A stretch of DNA of 64,000 nt from Methanobacterium_B sp963825335 (GCA_963825335.1 CAWGSP010000001.1:1302001-1366000), one strand, 5' to 3'; positions 8,731 through 17,990 are shown, counted from the stretch's first letter. The notes: generated from the sequence alone by a model not told the origin. Program-made: numbers and translations.

Positions 8731-9573
8731 ATGAAGTACGATGTGAGTGATATTATCAAAATGATTTACCAAGACATTGGGTTTGAAGATTTGACAACCA
8801 ATGCTCTTATAAAAAAGGATAAATTGATCTGTGCACGGATAATCACAAGGGAAGATGGGATTGTATCGGGTATAGATATAGCGTGTACAGTTTTTAAAGA
8901 ATTTTCAATCAAGTCCACTAAAAATAAATCTGATGGTGATGAAGTTGTTGCAGACGATGTACTCATGGAGATAGAAGGGGATGCAAGAACCATTCTGAGT
9001 ATAGAGAGAACTATCCTAAACATCTTAATGCGGATGAGTGGAATATCAACGATCACATCGAAGCTTGTTAAAAAGGTTAGGAAGGTCAATAGTAATACCG
9101 TTGTTGCAGGTACTCGTAAAACGACTCCTGGACTTCAATTTTTAGAGAAAACAGCTATAAGGGTGGGTGGTGGGGACACGCACCGTTTCAGGCTTGATGA
9201 TTGTGTTATGATCAAGGACAATCACATAGCAATGGTTGGTAGCTTGAAAACAGCCATTAAAATGGCCAAAGATTATGCTGGTTTTACAAAAAAAATCGAA
9301 ATAGAAGTTGAAAGCAGAAAAGATGCTCTAGAAGCTGTTATTGCTGGTGCAGATATTGTTATGCTGGACAACATGAATCCATACGAAGTGAAAAATGTGT
9401 TGAGTACTCTAGAAAATAAAAATTTACGAAATGATGTTTTAATTGAGGTTTCAGGCGGTATCAAACCAGATAATATTGTTCAGTATGCTGAGACGGGTGT
9501 TGATATCATTTCAACTGGTTATATAACTCATTCTGTCAGTTCATTAGATCTCAGCCTCGAAATTATGAAATAA
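8731..9573 (+). CDS. nadC: Nicotinate-nucleotide pyrophosphorylase (quinolinate phosphoribosyltransferase)
   Basis: De novo NAD synthesis: quinolinate plus PRPP gives nicotinate mononucleotide and CO2. The 280 residues include the signature GTRKTTPG near 128-135, the RVGGGDTHRFRL active-site stretch, IKDNH, the EVES segment, VMLDNM and the C-terminal SGGI motif. Full length. It is monocistronic and ends at a strong hairpin. No nadA or nadB lies next to it. Confidence 0.96.
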   Translation: MKYDVSDIIKMIYQDIGFEDLTTNALIKKDKLICARIITREDGIVSGIDIACTVFKEFSIKSTKNKSDGDEVVADDVLMEIEGDARTILSIERTILNILMRMSGISTITSKLVKKVRKVNSNTVVAGTRKTTPGLQFLEKTAIRVGGGDTHRFRLDDCVMIKDNHIAMVGSLKTAIKMAKDYAGFTKKIEIEVESRKDALEAVIAGADIVMLDNMNPYEVKNVLSTLENKNLRNDVLIEVSGGIKPDNIVQYAETGVDIISTGYITHSVSSLDLSLEIMK

Positions 9574-9576
9574 ATA

Positions 9577-9603
9577 TCGAAAAAAATTTTATATTTTTCG
9601 ATT
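9577..9603 (+). terminator. Hairpin terminator after nadC
   Basis: ATCGAAAAA and TTTTTCGAT form a 9-bp perfect stem just after the stop codon; the descending arm is T-rich. Confidence 0.55.
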
Positions 9604-9755
9604 TAAATAGTATTTTTTCTCATGCTGAACATTGGATCAATGGCAAACAATAAAAATGAACTATTCTATATTTTAGTTTTATCCTTGATTATTATCATAA
9701 TTTTATCGTGAATTATACAAATTATTAAGGGAAACTTCAATTTAAATGCAACAAC

Positions 9756-9763
9756 TTTATATA
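9756..9763 (+). promoter_or_regulatory. TATA box of the histone-like gene
   Basis: TTTATATA lies 45 bases before the ATG at 9808. Transcription would start near 9786 and leave a short leader carrying the GAGGAGG ribosome binding site. Confidence 0.55.
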
Positions 9764-9807
9764 TGTTTTTTTACAGATATTCCATTAGACTTAAGAGGAG
9801 GCTTTAA

Positions 9808-10368
9808 ATGTTGGATAACAACGAAGAAGAATACACAGCAGATGAAGATACATCTGAAAATTCAAATGAAGAATTAAAAGATGAATCAAATGATAAAATC
9901 ATTGAAGAAGAATCTATCGATCTAAACGATGACGAATCCAATACTGATTTGACCGATGATGGGGAGGTTAATGAAAGTGAAGAGGGTGATTTGGCAGATG
10001 ATGAAGTTTTAGATGAAGAAAGTGAAAATCTACCCTTTGCCAAGGCAGAAGTCGTTAGGCTCATGAAGAAGAATCTTGACAAGGACAAAATGATAAGAGA
10101 ACGTGTTAAAGTTGAAATGAACAAGTTCCTTGGAGAGGTATTAGAAAGGGTCTGTGAACAGTTGAATGATTACCCTTACACAACTATTGAATATGAAATG
10201 CTTAAAGAATCAATATATCCTTACACAAACATCAAAAGGATCAACGAGGAAAAATTCAGGATATTAAAACATTTGGAAGCTATTAAAGCTGACTGTGATG
10301 CACTTACAATGGATGTAAAAAAATCACTTAAACTTAAGGATGTTGATGACACAGATGAGATATTCTAA
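9808..10368 (+). CDS. Acidic protein with probable histone fold and C-terminal helix
   Basis: 186 residues. Residues 1-74 are very acidic (Asp/Glu-rich, disordered). From 75 the pattern LPFAKAEVVRLMKKN resembles the opening of archaeal histones (LPxAxxxRIIK), then a long amphipathic helix, then TIEYEMLKES in the position of the histone TIxxEDIxxA motif. Residues about 140-178 form another charged helix that could make a coiled coil. This order fits a histone variant with an extra C-terminal helix (coiled-coil histone), or a chromatin-associated acidic chaperone. The fold assignment is my alignment by eye. A strong GAGGAGG site and TATA box indicate good expression. Confidence 0.6.
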   Translation: MLDNNEEEYTADEDTSENSNEELKDESNDKIIEEESIDLNDDESNTDLTDDGEVNESEEGDLADDEVLDEESENLPFAKAEVVRLMKKNLDKDKMIRERVKVEMNKFLGEVLERVCEQLNDYPYTTIEYEMLKESIYPYTNIKRINEEKFRILKHLEAIKADCDALTMDVKKSLKLKDVDDTDEIF

Positions 10369-10427
10369 TCTCACTCTTTTAAATTTAGATCAACCCAGAA
10401 TAGTAACTAGATATGGATTCATGAACA

Positions 10428-11009
10428 TTACTTATCGATGGTCATGAAACCAGTATTAAGATTCTTTATTTCTTCTTCACTTAATTTTCTATGTTCTGCT
10501 GTTTTATCGACTATTACGCTGTGACCAAACGGATCTTCGATCACCAGTGTAGCTGTTATATCTTCACCAGATTTTAGATTTTCAATCTTTTCAAGAATTT
10601 CAAGTGCATTTGCCTTTATATTTTCTTCTTCAGCCCAGCTCATTGCAGTTGCAACAGCTGATTCAAATCTGTTTAATACACCCTCTACATTGGACACGTA
10701 ACCTTGTGATTTGGTGCCAGGTTCAACTTTTAGACCGAGTTCAGGTATGCTCAATGTAGCTGTCTGTGATTTGACTACACGTACGTTGAGTTTTTTTTCG
10801 GTTATTTTCATTGTGTATCTGACTGGTTCCTTCTGTTCAAGACAGATAGTGTCTGAATGTTTGTAACCACATTCCGAGCATAATATTGTGGATTCCATAA
10901 TCTCCCCAAAATATGGTATTTTTTCAGTTTTGCTCGTCATTTCAAGGGTATTTTTACCCATACAAACAGGGCAATTTGTTTTTACGTTGTTCAATTTTGA
11001 ATTCTCCAT
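10428..11009 (-). CDS. ZPR1-type zinc finger protein
   Basis: 193 residues, archaeal single-unit ZPR1 form. Zinc ligands are CPVC near 14-17 and CSEC near 44-47, with the linking EIPYFG-like segment (KIPYFGEIMEST) and following GYKHSD. The rest is the ZPR1 beta domain (VRVVKSQTATLSIPELGLKVEPG). In eukaryotes ZPR1 acts with translation elongation factor 1A; the archaeal role is not established. The gene lies 61 bases downstream of 2-phosphoglycerate kinase on the same strand. Confidence 0.85.
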   Translation of the reverse strand: MENSKLNNVKTNCPVCMGKNTLEMTSKTEKIPYFGEIMESTILCSECGYKHSDTICLEQKEPVRYTMKITEKKLNVRVVKSQTATLSIPELGLKVEPGTKSQGYVSNVEGVLNRFESAVATAMSWAEEENIKANALEILEKIENLKSGEDITATLVIEDPFGHSVIVDKTAEHRKLSEEEIKNLNTGFMTIDK

Positions 11010-11070
11010 TTATTTTAGCGGATTAACAAAAATTTCAGGAATCTTTTTATTAAATCAAAAATTATCTGAT

Positions 11071-12054
11071 TCAATCATGCCCTGAATTATCCAAATCTGC
11101 ATCATTTTTTTCGTATAAAAATCCTTTCGCCTTGAGATCTTCGATCATATTTCTTAAACTTTCTTTGTCAGGTGCACATATTTTATGACTGTGTACATTG
11201 TCTGAAAGATTGTAAAGATTTTCTAGGTCTTTCTTTCGTTTGGGATTTTTTTGCAATTTTTCATAAAAACGTTTGGCTTCTACTGGATCGAAAACATTCA
11301 CATTCCTTTTTAGAGGTTCTCCAAAACCGGGCAGGAAGTAGGAGACATCAACAATTCTGCCCCCGTATTTATCGAGTATTATTGATGTTTCATCTTCAAG
11401 TTGATCAACTGAATGTTTGAACAAATTCTCACTGCATATTTCCCTTATCAACGTAAGCATCCTTTTCACTGTATCATTGATTTTAACATTATTTATTACT
11501 GGGATACCATGTTCGGCAGCACTTTTTACGAGATAGTCATTGATTATCCTGTTTTCCCTAAAGTATTCCAAGTGCTTACCGCCACGTTTTATTTTCATGG
11601 CCCTTTTCACAAATCTTTCCTTATGAACTTCCTTATTTGCTGTAAGAATGAAAAAATGTATAGAAGCATCGTTTTTAAACTTTTCAATGTCAACGAACCC
11701 AGGAACCAAGTGTACTCCTTCTATTACAACATCGTCGTAATCATCGACAGCCCTTCTAATAACCCTTTCAATAGCGGGTATCACAAATGAAGCATGATCT
11801 TCAAAACCTGCTTCTATCAGTGCATCGGTGTCACCATTAAATCTATCTTTATCCCTTAATGTTGTGTAGGCATCGAAAGATGATTTATGAAGCGAAGGCG
11901 CATAGTCGGGGCCTATAATTCCCCTTACTATGGCTCTTATAAAATCAGTTTCGATCAGGTGTTTTATACCAAGTTCTTTTGCCAGTTCCGACGCTATAGT
12001 TGATTTCCCAATTCCTGATGCGCTTCCAATAAGAATAACATAAGGTTTTCTCAA
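11071..12054 (-). CDS. 2-phosphoglycerate kinase
   Basis: Forms 2,3-diphosphoglycerate from 2-phosphoglycerate and ATP, the first step toward cyclic 2,3-diphosphoglycerate, a solute typical of Methanobacteriales. The 327 residues open with Walker A GSASGIGKST (10-19), followed by a P-loop kinase core (ETDFIRAIVRG, VIEGVHLVPG). The start is TTG at 12052-12054 with GGGGAGAG upstream. The cyclase gene is not in the window. Confidence 0.85.
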   Translation of the reverse strand: MRKPYVILIGSASGIGKSTIASELAKELGIKHLIETDFIRAIVRGIIGPDYAPSLHKSSFDAYTTLRDKDRFNGDTDALIEAGFEDHASFVIPAIERVIRRAVDDYDDVVIEGVHLVPGFVDIEKFKNDASIHFFILTANKEVHKERFVKRAMKIKRGGKHLEYFRENRIINDYLVKSAAEHGIPVINNVKINDTVKRMLTLIREICSENLFKHSVDQLEDETSIILDKYGGRIVDVSYFLPGFGEPLKRNVNVFDPVEAKRFYEKLQKNPKRKKDLENLYNLSDNVHSHKICAPDKESLRNMIEDLKAKGFLYEKNDADLDNSGHD

Positions 12055-12093
12055 ATTACTCTCCCCAATTTGGTCTTAAATTAATATAAAAAC

Positions 12094-12450
12094 TCATGCT
12101 AACATATCAATAACACGTTCTGCACTTCTTCTCATTTCTATTCTTATTAAACCGAGATTTATACCAATATCTGTTATAACAACCAAAATTCCTTCACCTG
12201 CATCTATCATAAGAGTCTTACCTTTTTCACCCTCTATCATTACTTGTTGTAATGGTTCATGTTTCATTTCCTCTGCTGATCTTTCGGCAGTACCAAAAAC
12301 AGCAGATGACATTGCAGCTACCAATTCCGAATCTATGTCCCCCGGAACTTCACTTTCAATAATTAAACCGTCTTTTCCAACTACCAGTGATCCATTTACC
12401 CCATTGATCCTTCCCAAATCTTTAAGAATTCTTTCTATCATATCTACCAT
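12094..12450 (-). CDS. Roadblock/LC7-domain protein
   Basis: 118 residues forming a single Roadblock/LC7 domain: GVNGSLVVGKDGLIIESEVP, a helix with AMSSAVFGTAERSAEE, and a strand pair GKTLMIDAG and ILVVITD. Such proteins dimerise and act on Ras-like GTPases such as MglA in bacteria; no such GTPase is in the window. It lies divergent from the DUF1611-SepF-MinD group. GGAGGCATTGAC precedes the ATG. Confidence 0.85.
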   Translation of the reverse strand: MVDMIERILKDLGRINGVNGSLVVGKDGLIIESEVPGDIDSELVAAMSSAVFGTAERSAEEMKHEPLQQVMIEGEKGKTLMIDAGEGILVVITDIGINLGLIRIEMRRSAERVIDMLA

Positions 12451-12487
12451 GTCAATGCCTCCACTAACAGAATTGAGTTATCTACCC

Positions 12488-12525
<38 letters not shown>

Positions 12526-12574
12526 GGTAATGTAAAGTTTCACAGTAATTCACTAAATTAATAGGAGTGATCCT

Positions 12575-13633
12575 TTGTATTTTATAACATCTCTTCAAGA
12601 AATTCAAGATCTCAACCCCTTTGTTATTATAGGATGCGGAGGCGGAGGAGAAAAATTTGCTAATTTTGAAGGAGTAGAAACAGTCGGTTTCATAGATGAT
12701 GATCCAAAAAAGCAAGGCCAAGAATTTTGTAAAAGTTTAATATCAAGTGATCTAAAGGATGTTCTCAATAAAACTGATGCAAAATCTATTGCAATAATGC
12801 TCCCAATAGGTGCAGAGGGAACAGCGTTGAAATACGCTGTCGAAGCAATAGACAACGGTAAAAATGTGATCACGTCTTTCAGGTCACTGCCAATTTCCCA
12901 GAATGAAGCTTTAATAAAATTTGCAGATGCTAATGATGTTATTATAAAAGAAATAAGCCCGAGATTAGATGTAATTAAAAAAATATTTGGTACAGCCCCT
13001 CCGATGTGTACCGAAGTTTTACCCAAGCTTGAATACAGACCAAATGCACCTGTAGTGTTTGTAGGTGGCACGTCTCAGGAGTGTGGAAAAAGAACCACAA
13101 CAAGACTCTTGGGCAAAGCAGCCAAAGAAAAGGGTTTGAATTCAGTTGTAATTTCAACAGATGAAATGGGATTTGAAAAACCTGTAGACATTAATTTCCG
13201 TGCTGGCAGTCTTTCTGTTATGGATGTTGCTGCTGCAGTCATGGGATCTATTAAATACATGGAAGAAATTAAAAATCCTGATATAATCTTTGTGGAAGGC
13301 CAGTCCAGCCTGACTGAGGATGGAAATCCCCACCCCCGAGGACTTTCTGCATCTATACTAATAGGTGCAAGGCCTGACGCAACCATCGTTTGTCACAGAC
13401 CCAACCACCCATACAGGGAACCAAGAGGAATTGAATATGAAATAAAAGCTATTGAAGCTGTTGAACCAACTAAGGTAGTTGGAATATCATTAAATTTAAG
13501 GAATGTTAAAGATAGAAATGAATTTGATGGTTACGAACAGAAATATGGATTACCTGCAGTTGATGTTAAGAATGGTGGGGCGTCACGATTGATAGATGTA
13601 ATTATTGATCATATAGGGGACTTTAAGAAATGA
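12575..13633 (+). CDS. DUF1611-family P-loop NTPase with N-terminal Rossmann-like domain
   Basis: 352 residues. Residues 1-155 resemble a nucleotide-binding Rossmann domain (VIIGCGGGGEKF, VGFIDDDPKK). Residues about 160-345 match the DUF1611 NTPase: P-loop-like GGTSQECGKRTTT near 163, then FVEGQSSLTEDG and a VCHRPNHPYR stretch. DUF1611 proteins are thought to act on amino-acid-derived substrates, but this group is not characterised. Start is TTG with GGAGTGAT six bases before it. The last four bases overlap sepF (ATGA), so co-translation with a cell-division gene is likely. Confidence 0.72.
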   Translation: MYFITSLQEIQDLNPFVIIGCGGGGEKFANFEGVETVGFIDDDPKKQGQEFCKSLISSDLKDVLNKTDAKSIAIMLPIGAEGTALKYAVEAIDNGKNVITSFRSLPISQNEALIKFADANDVIIKEISPRLDVIKKIFGTAPPMCTEVLPKLEYRPNAPVVFVGGTSQECGKRTTTRLLGKAAKEKGLNSVVISTDEMGFEKPVDINFRAGSLSVMDVAAAVMGSIKYMEEIKNPDIIFVEGQSSLTEDGNPHPRGLSASILIGARPDATIVCHRPNHPYREPRGIEYEIKAIEAVEPTKVVGISLNLRNVKDRNEFDGYEQKYGLPAVDVKNGGASRLIDVIIDHIGDFKK

Positions 13634-13986
13634 AGGACGTACTGGACATTATAAAAAAAAATATTGGTATGGATGATGAAAAAGAGGAAATTGAAGAACA
13701 GGATACTATAATTGTTCCTGAACATTCTTTCTATGAAATAATTTTGATGAAGGCCAAGACACTCGACGAATTTGATTATGCCTTGAGTCACATATCAGAG
13801 GAAAAAAATCCGATAATAATGGATTTAAGCATCCTTGAAAATGATCATCCCAATGAGTTTAAGGCTGCAGGGGAAAAATTAAAGGCCTTCAGGGATAAAA
13901 CAGGGGGAGAAGCTATTTTATTATGCAAAAATGGTAAGAATATAATAATTATCACTCCGCCCGAGATCAAACTTATAAGGAAATGA
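13630..13986 (+). CDS. sepF: SepF-like cell division protein
   Basis: Membrane anchor of FtsZ in archaea lacking ESCRT-based division. The 118 residues have an N-terminal amphipathic segment (MKDVLDIIKKNIG) for membrane binding, an acidic linker, and the SepF core of alternating strands and helices (EIILMKAKTLDEFDYALSHI, NPIIMDLSIL, GEAILLCKNGKNIIIITP). Length fits archaeal SepF. It is coupled to the DUF1611 gene by a 4-base overlap. Confidence 0.85.
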   Translation: MKDVLDIIKKNIGMDDEKEEIEEQDTIIVPEHSFYEIILMKAKTLDEFDYALSHISEEKNPIIMDLSILENDHPNEFKAAGEKLKAFRDKTGGEAILLCKNGKNIIIITPPEIKLIRK

Positions 13987-14118
13987 ATTTAACATAGTTT
14001 CTTTAATATTTCATTAAATTGTTTAATTTAATGATGAATTCATATGCTATTACACGAATATGGTAGTTTATGAACTGAAATATAAAATTCTGTTACAGTT
14101 TTTTATGGGGTATCACAA

Positions 14119-15333
14119 ATGGATTTACCAATAACCAAACCTTCTATGATTTGTTATGCAGATGAACTTGAGTTTCCAGAACTTTTGAATGATCTATCCT
14201 CAAAAAGGCATAACGGATTTATCAGAGTTACATATGGTTCGGATGAAGGTTTCATATTATTTAAAGACGGTAAAGAAATTGCAGCTTCCTACGAAGGAAA
14301 AACAAGGGTAAATGCAGTTGAGAATATCAAGATCGCCATGTCTAAAAATGAGACTGTGATAGAAGTTTTTGATATCCGATCAAGTCAAATAGAATTTTTC
14401 ATGGATATGAACCGGCCGTACATAATCAATTCAGAAGCACAGGATTTAATCGATGAACTCAAGGGGATCAATGTACCTGTACCGGAACCAAGGGCAATTC
14501 CAAAACCGAAGCCTGTCCCTGAAGTTTTAACAGAAACTGTACATGTTTCTGATACAAAGGCCACGCCTGTGTCGGAATATACTCCCAAACCTATTGAAAA
14601 ATTGCCAACAGAGTCTGCTGTTATTGATACACCAGAAATCATGGATGAAACAATAAATTTACCCGAAGTATCAGAACCATCACAATTGCAACAGCCTTCA
14701 ACAGATAATTCAACTAATACTGTTGAAAATTTGGTTAACGTAACTGAAAAAGAAATAGAACCCATTGACACTCCAGCCAATAAATTACCTTCAGAGGCTA
14801 AGACAATACCCATAGAACCAGAAGAATCAGATGATGAACCAAATTTAGTTGAACCGGACTTAGAGCCAGTTAATACCGATGTATCTAAACCAGACTTGAC
14901 TGAAAAAGTTGAAGGATCTGCAACTGAAATGGATCGAAATGAACTCATGAAGAAGTATGGTATCAAAGATATTCAGGAAGAAGAAGTAGAAAATATTCTT
15001 GATTCGTATAAAGGTGGGGAAATAAGCGATGAAAACGTCGAAAAAATTGAATTAACCCTTATGAATAAGATCAAGAAAAGTATCCTTGGAATACCTAAAA
15101 TAAAGGGTGCAGAGGTCATGGTGTTTTTAGACAACGGGGATGATCTGTCTGGTAAGGTTAATATAATAATGGAGTCTGAATCTAAAGGATTTTTCTCCAG
15201 AATAATTCGTGAATCAAAGGACAAAAATCTTGAAAGGCAAATAATTAATATAGTACAAATAGAAATAAGAAAGAGTTTCAGAAAGTTCCCTGAAATTGTT
15301 GATAAATTTGATGTTAATATAGAGATTAATTAG
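14119..15333 (+). CDS. DUF2226-like protein upstream of minD
   Basis: 404 residues. Residues 1-110 look like the archaeal DUF2226 domain (LPELLNDLSS-type opening, GFIRVTYGSDEGFILFKDGKEIAASYEG). Residues about 120-270 are a Pro/Glu/Thr-rich disordered linker. The last 130 residues are folded, with a helix-rich part and strands (GAEVMVFLDNGDDLSGKVNIIM). No catalytic motif is seen. The stop is 11 bases before minD, which supports a partner or regulator of MinD; this is inference from position. Confidence 0.65.
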   Translation: MDLPITKPSMICYADELEFPELLNDLSSKRHNGFIRVTYGSDEGFILFKDGKEIAASYEGKTRVNAVENIKIAMSKNETVIEVFDIRSSQIEFFMDMNRPYIINSEAQDLIDELKGINVPVPEPRAIPKPKPVPEVLTETVHVSDTKATPVSEYTPKPIEKLPTESAVIDTPEIMDETINLPEVSEPSQLQQPSTDNSTNTVENLVNVTEKEIEPIDTPANKLPSEAKTIPIEPEESDDEPNLVEPDLEPVNTDVSKPDLTEKVEGSATEMDRNELMKKYGIKDIQEEEVENILDSYKGGEISDENVEKIELTLMNKIKKSILGIPKIKGAEVMVFLDNGDDLSGKVNIIMESESKGFFSRIIRESKDKNLERQIINIVQIEIRKSFRKFPEIVDKFDVNIEIN

Positions 15334-15344
15334 GAGGTATCAGA

Positions 15345-16124
15345 ATGACAAGAGTTATAACGGTTGCTTCAGGAAAAGGTGGTGTAGGAAAGACTACCAT
15401 AACAGCCAACTTAGGTGTAGCTTTAGCCACTTATGGAGAAGAAACCATAGTACTAGATGCTGATGTAGCAATGGCAAACCTCGAACTCATACTAGGTATG
15501 GAAGGCAAGTCCATCACACTTCACGATGTTTTATCAGGAGCAGCTCCGATTCAAGATGCTATATATGAAGGACCTGGAGGAGTCAAAGTTGTACCTGCTG
15601 GGATATCCCTCGAAGGACTTCGTAAAGTTAAGATGGATAGATTAGAAAGTGCTTTAGAAATTCTAATGGAAAATACGGATATACTTCTTATAGATGCACC
15701 CGCAGGACTTGAAAAGGATGCTCTTGCAGCAATCGCCGCAGCCCAAGAAATGATACTGGTTACCACACCCGAAGTACCATCCATTAGTGATGCTTTGAAA
15801 ACCAAGATTATCGCAAATAAGTTGGGTGTGGAAATAATTGGAGTTGTAATTAACCGGGAACAACACGATAAAACATTTTTAACCACCAATGAAATTGAAA
15901 CCATACTCGAAGTACCGGTTATAGCAATCATTCCTGATGATCCCGAAGTTAGTCGAGCCGCAGCTTTTGGTGAACCTTTAATTATTAAAAATCCTAAATC
16001 GCCCACGAGTAATGCCATAATGCAGCTTGGTGCTGATTTAATAGGTGAAGAGTACCAGCCAATTGAACCCGATAAAAAGGGAGTTATATCTAAACTTGTA
16101 GAAGGTCTTCTTGGACGAAGATAA
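15345..16124 (+). CDS. minD: MinD/ParA-family ATPase
   Basis: Deviant Walker A ATPase that dimerises on membranes and positions cell-division or surface structures. The 259 residues carry SGKGGVGKTT with both Lys11 and Lys16, switch I region VLDADVAMANLELILG, Walker B LLIDAPAG, and a C-terminal amphipathic helix (KKGVISKLVEGLLGRR) typical of the MinD membrane-targeting sequence. GGAGGT lies nine bases before the ATG. A T-run (16129-16137) lies between it and the second minD. Confidence 0.92.
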   Translation: MTRVITVASGKGGVGKTTITANLGVALATYGEETIVLDADVAMANLELILGMEGKSITLHDVLSGAAPIQDAIYEGPGGVKVVPAGISLEGLRKVKMDRLESALEILMENTDILLIDAPAGLEKDALAAIAAAQEMILVTTPEVPSISDALKTKIIANKLGVEIIGVVINREQHDKTFLTTNEIETILEVPVIAIIPDDPEVSRAAAFGEPLIIKNPKSPTSNAIMQLGADLIGEEYQPIEPDKKGVISKLVEGLLGRR

Positions 16125-16166
16125 CAAATTTTTTTTTATTAATTTACTGCTGGAAAATGATATAAC

Positions 16167-16955
16167 ATGTCAAGATTCATAGCATTTGCTTCGGGAAAAG
16201 GTGGAGTAGGAAGAACATCCGTAACATTTAACCTTGGGGTTTCAATGTCACTGTTTGGTGAAGAAGTTGTCATGCTAGACTTAGATCTGGTAATGGCGAA
16301 CTTAGATGTAATAACAGGACTATTAAATCCAGATGTTACATTACATGATGTACTTGTTAGGGACAAATCAATAGATGAATGTGTATACGAAGTAAATCAG
16401 GGGATACGGGTAGTACCAACTGGAATACATTTTGAAACCCTGAAACATATAAATCCTAATTATATCTCGTGGAATAAAATAATGAACGAGATATCCGATT
16501 ATGGGGACACATTTCTGATGGATTTACCTGCAGGAATAAATGCTAATGTATTTGAAGGACTGCCCGAGGGTACAGAGGCCATATTAGTTACACAGTCTAC
16601 AATGCCTTCTGTTGCCGATGCTCTTAAGATAAGAATATTATTTAACGAGCTCAACATTAGGATAACTGGATTTGTTCTAAACATGTGGTACGATGATAAA
16701 TTTCTCTTATCTGAAAATGAAATAGAATCTATTCTTGAAGTTCCGATGATAGGTTTAATACCATATGACCGGGAAGTTGAACGTGCAATGGCCCTTGGAA
16801 GATCGGTTGTAGAAATTAATCCATCGTCACCAACAAGCAACGCAATGATGCAACTCGCAGCAGATCTTTTAGGAAAGGAATATAAACCGATTGAACCCAA
16901 TAAGGACGGTATTGTAGGAAGAATTAAGAAATTTGTTGGATTATTACCAGAATAA
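16167..16955 (+). CDS. MinD paralogue with Arg in the Walker A catalytic position
   Basis: 262 residues, clearly a duplicate of the preceding gene (same opening, MLDLDLVMANLDVITG, MDLPAG, and C-terminal amphipathic IVGRIKKFVGLLPE). The Walker A reads SGKGGVGRTS: the signature Lys11 is kept but the phosphate-binding Lys16 is Arg. Such a change would be expected to weaken ATP hydrolysis or binding, so it may be a pseudo-ATPase partner of the first MinD. The remainder of the fold is intact and the frame is open, so this is not decay. Confidence 0.85.
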   Translation: MSRFIAFASGKGGVGRTSVTFNLGVSMSLFGEEVVMLDLDLVMANLDVITGLLNPDVTLHDVLVRDKSIDECVYEVNQGIRVVPTGIHFETLKHINPNYISWNKIMNEISDYGDTFLMDLPAGINANVFEGLPEGTEAILVTQSTMPSVADALKIRILFNELNIRITGFVLNMWYDDKFLLSENEIESILEVPMIGLIPYDREVERAMALGRSVVEINPSSPTSNAMMQLAADLLGKEYKPIEPNKDGIVGRIKKFVGLLPE

Positions 16956-17094
16956 ATATTTTTTTTCAAATAACAGCTGCCAATAAAATTGGCCTAAAAA
17001 GAACAATTTTCAATTCATTATAAAAAAAAATTATAAAATTAATAATGCTATAATTTATAAAAATTTAATTGGTCGGTGATTTGGAATTGATACT

Positions 17095-17952
17095 ATGGTA
17101 ACTCCTAAACTTGATATTCTCGGACTGGGTACATGCAATGCAGATCTTATTTACAATGTACCCAGATTTTCTGGTGCAGATGACGAAGTTGACATAAAAA
17201 ATCTCAACATATCACTCGGGGGATCGGCTGCCAATTTCGTTTTTGGAATTTCAAAACAGGGTCTGAAGACGGGTATAATGGCAAGAATTGGAAAGGACCA
17301 TTATGGACAGTACATAGAATCAGAGTTTGATAAGGAGGACATTAACACCGAAAGACTCGTTGCTATAGATGAAAAAACTGGAATGGCTTTTATCGCAGTA
17401 GAACCAAATGGAGAAAGGTCAATTTATTCATTCATGGGTGCTAACTCTAAATTTAAACTTGAAAAAGAGGATATAAAACTCATTAAATCATCTGAAATAC
17501 TTCACATAACCGGGATGTATGTTGAGGTGGTTGAAGAGGCATCCAAACACGCCAACATACTTTCATTCAATCCTGGCACACCTCTTTCAAATTATGGACT
17601 GGACGCTCTTGAAAATATAATTAAACGTACACATATACTATTTTTAAATAAAAAAGAGGTAACACTCTTAACTGGAAAAAGCTGTGACGATGGTGCAAAT
17701 TTGCTTGTGAAAATGGGTGTATCAATGGTTGTCGTCACACTAGGAAACGAGGGATCGAAACTCTTCACCGAAAATGGTATCCTGAGATCACCTGCAATAA
17801 AATTAGAATCAGTAGATACAACAGGTGCAGGAGATTCATTTGCAGCGGGATTTATTTCTGCATTTTTCAAACAGAAAGATCTGATCGAATGTTTAGAACA
17901 TGGAAATTGTTCAGCTTCTAGGTGCGTGACCAAATTTGGGGGCACACGATAG
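17095..17952 (+). CDS. PfkB-family carbohydrate/nucleoside kinase
   Basis: Ribokinase-fold kinase of 285 residues. The first signature is GGSAANFVFGISKQG near 42-56, and the catalytic motif DTTGAGDSFAAGF near 241-253 contains the base Asp. Substrate cannot be told from sequence; related archaeal enzymes phosphorylate nucleosides, ribose or fructose derivatives. It ends about 40 bases before the insertion sequence, which separates it from the next gene without damaging it. Confidence 0.88.
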   Translation: MVTPKLDILGLGTCNADLIYNVPRFSGADDEVDIKNLNISLGGSAANFVFGISKQGLKTGIMARIGKDHYGQYIESEFDKEDINTERLVAIDEKTGMAFIAVEPNGERSIYSFMGANSKFKLEKEDIKLIKSSEILHITGMYVEVVEEASKHANILSFNPGTPLSNYGLDALENIIKRTHILFLNKKEVTLLTGKSCDDGANLLVKMGVSMVVVTLGNEGSKLFTENGILRSPAIKLESVDTTGAGDSFAAGFISAFFKQKDLIECLEHGNCSASRCVTKFGGTR

Positions 17953-17990
17953 TAGAACTTTTAATTATAAAAAAAAATCAATAAAATTTT

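Noticed and set aside
12604..13071. Long open frame on the minus strand opposite the DUF1611 gene.
   Set aside because: It is the antisense shadow of a gene with clear motifs, and its own translation has no domain pattern.
16129..16137. T-run between the two minD genes as operon end.
   Set aside because: The gap is only 42 bases and no TATA box is visible before the second gene, so I did not call a firm terminator.
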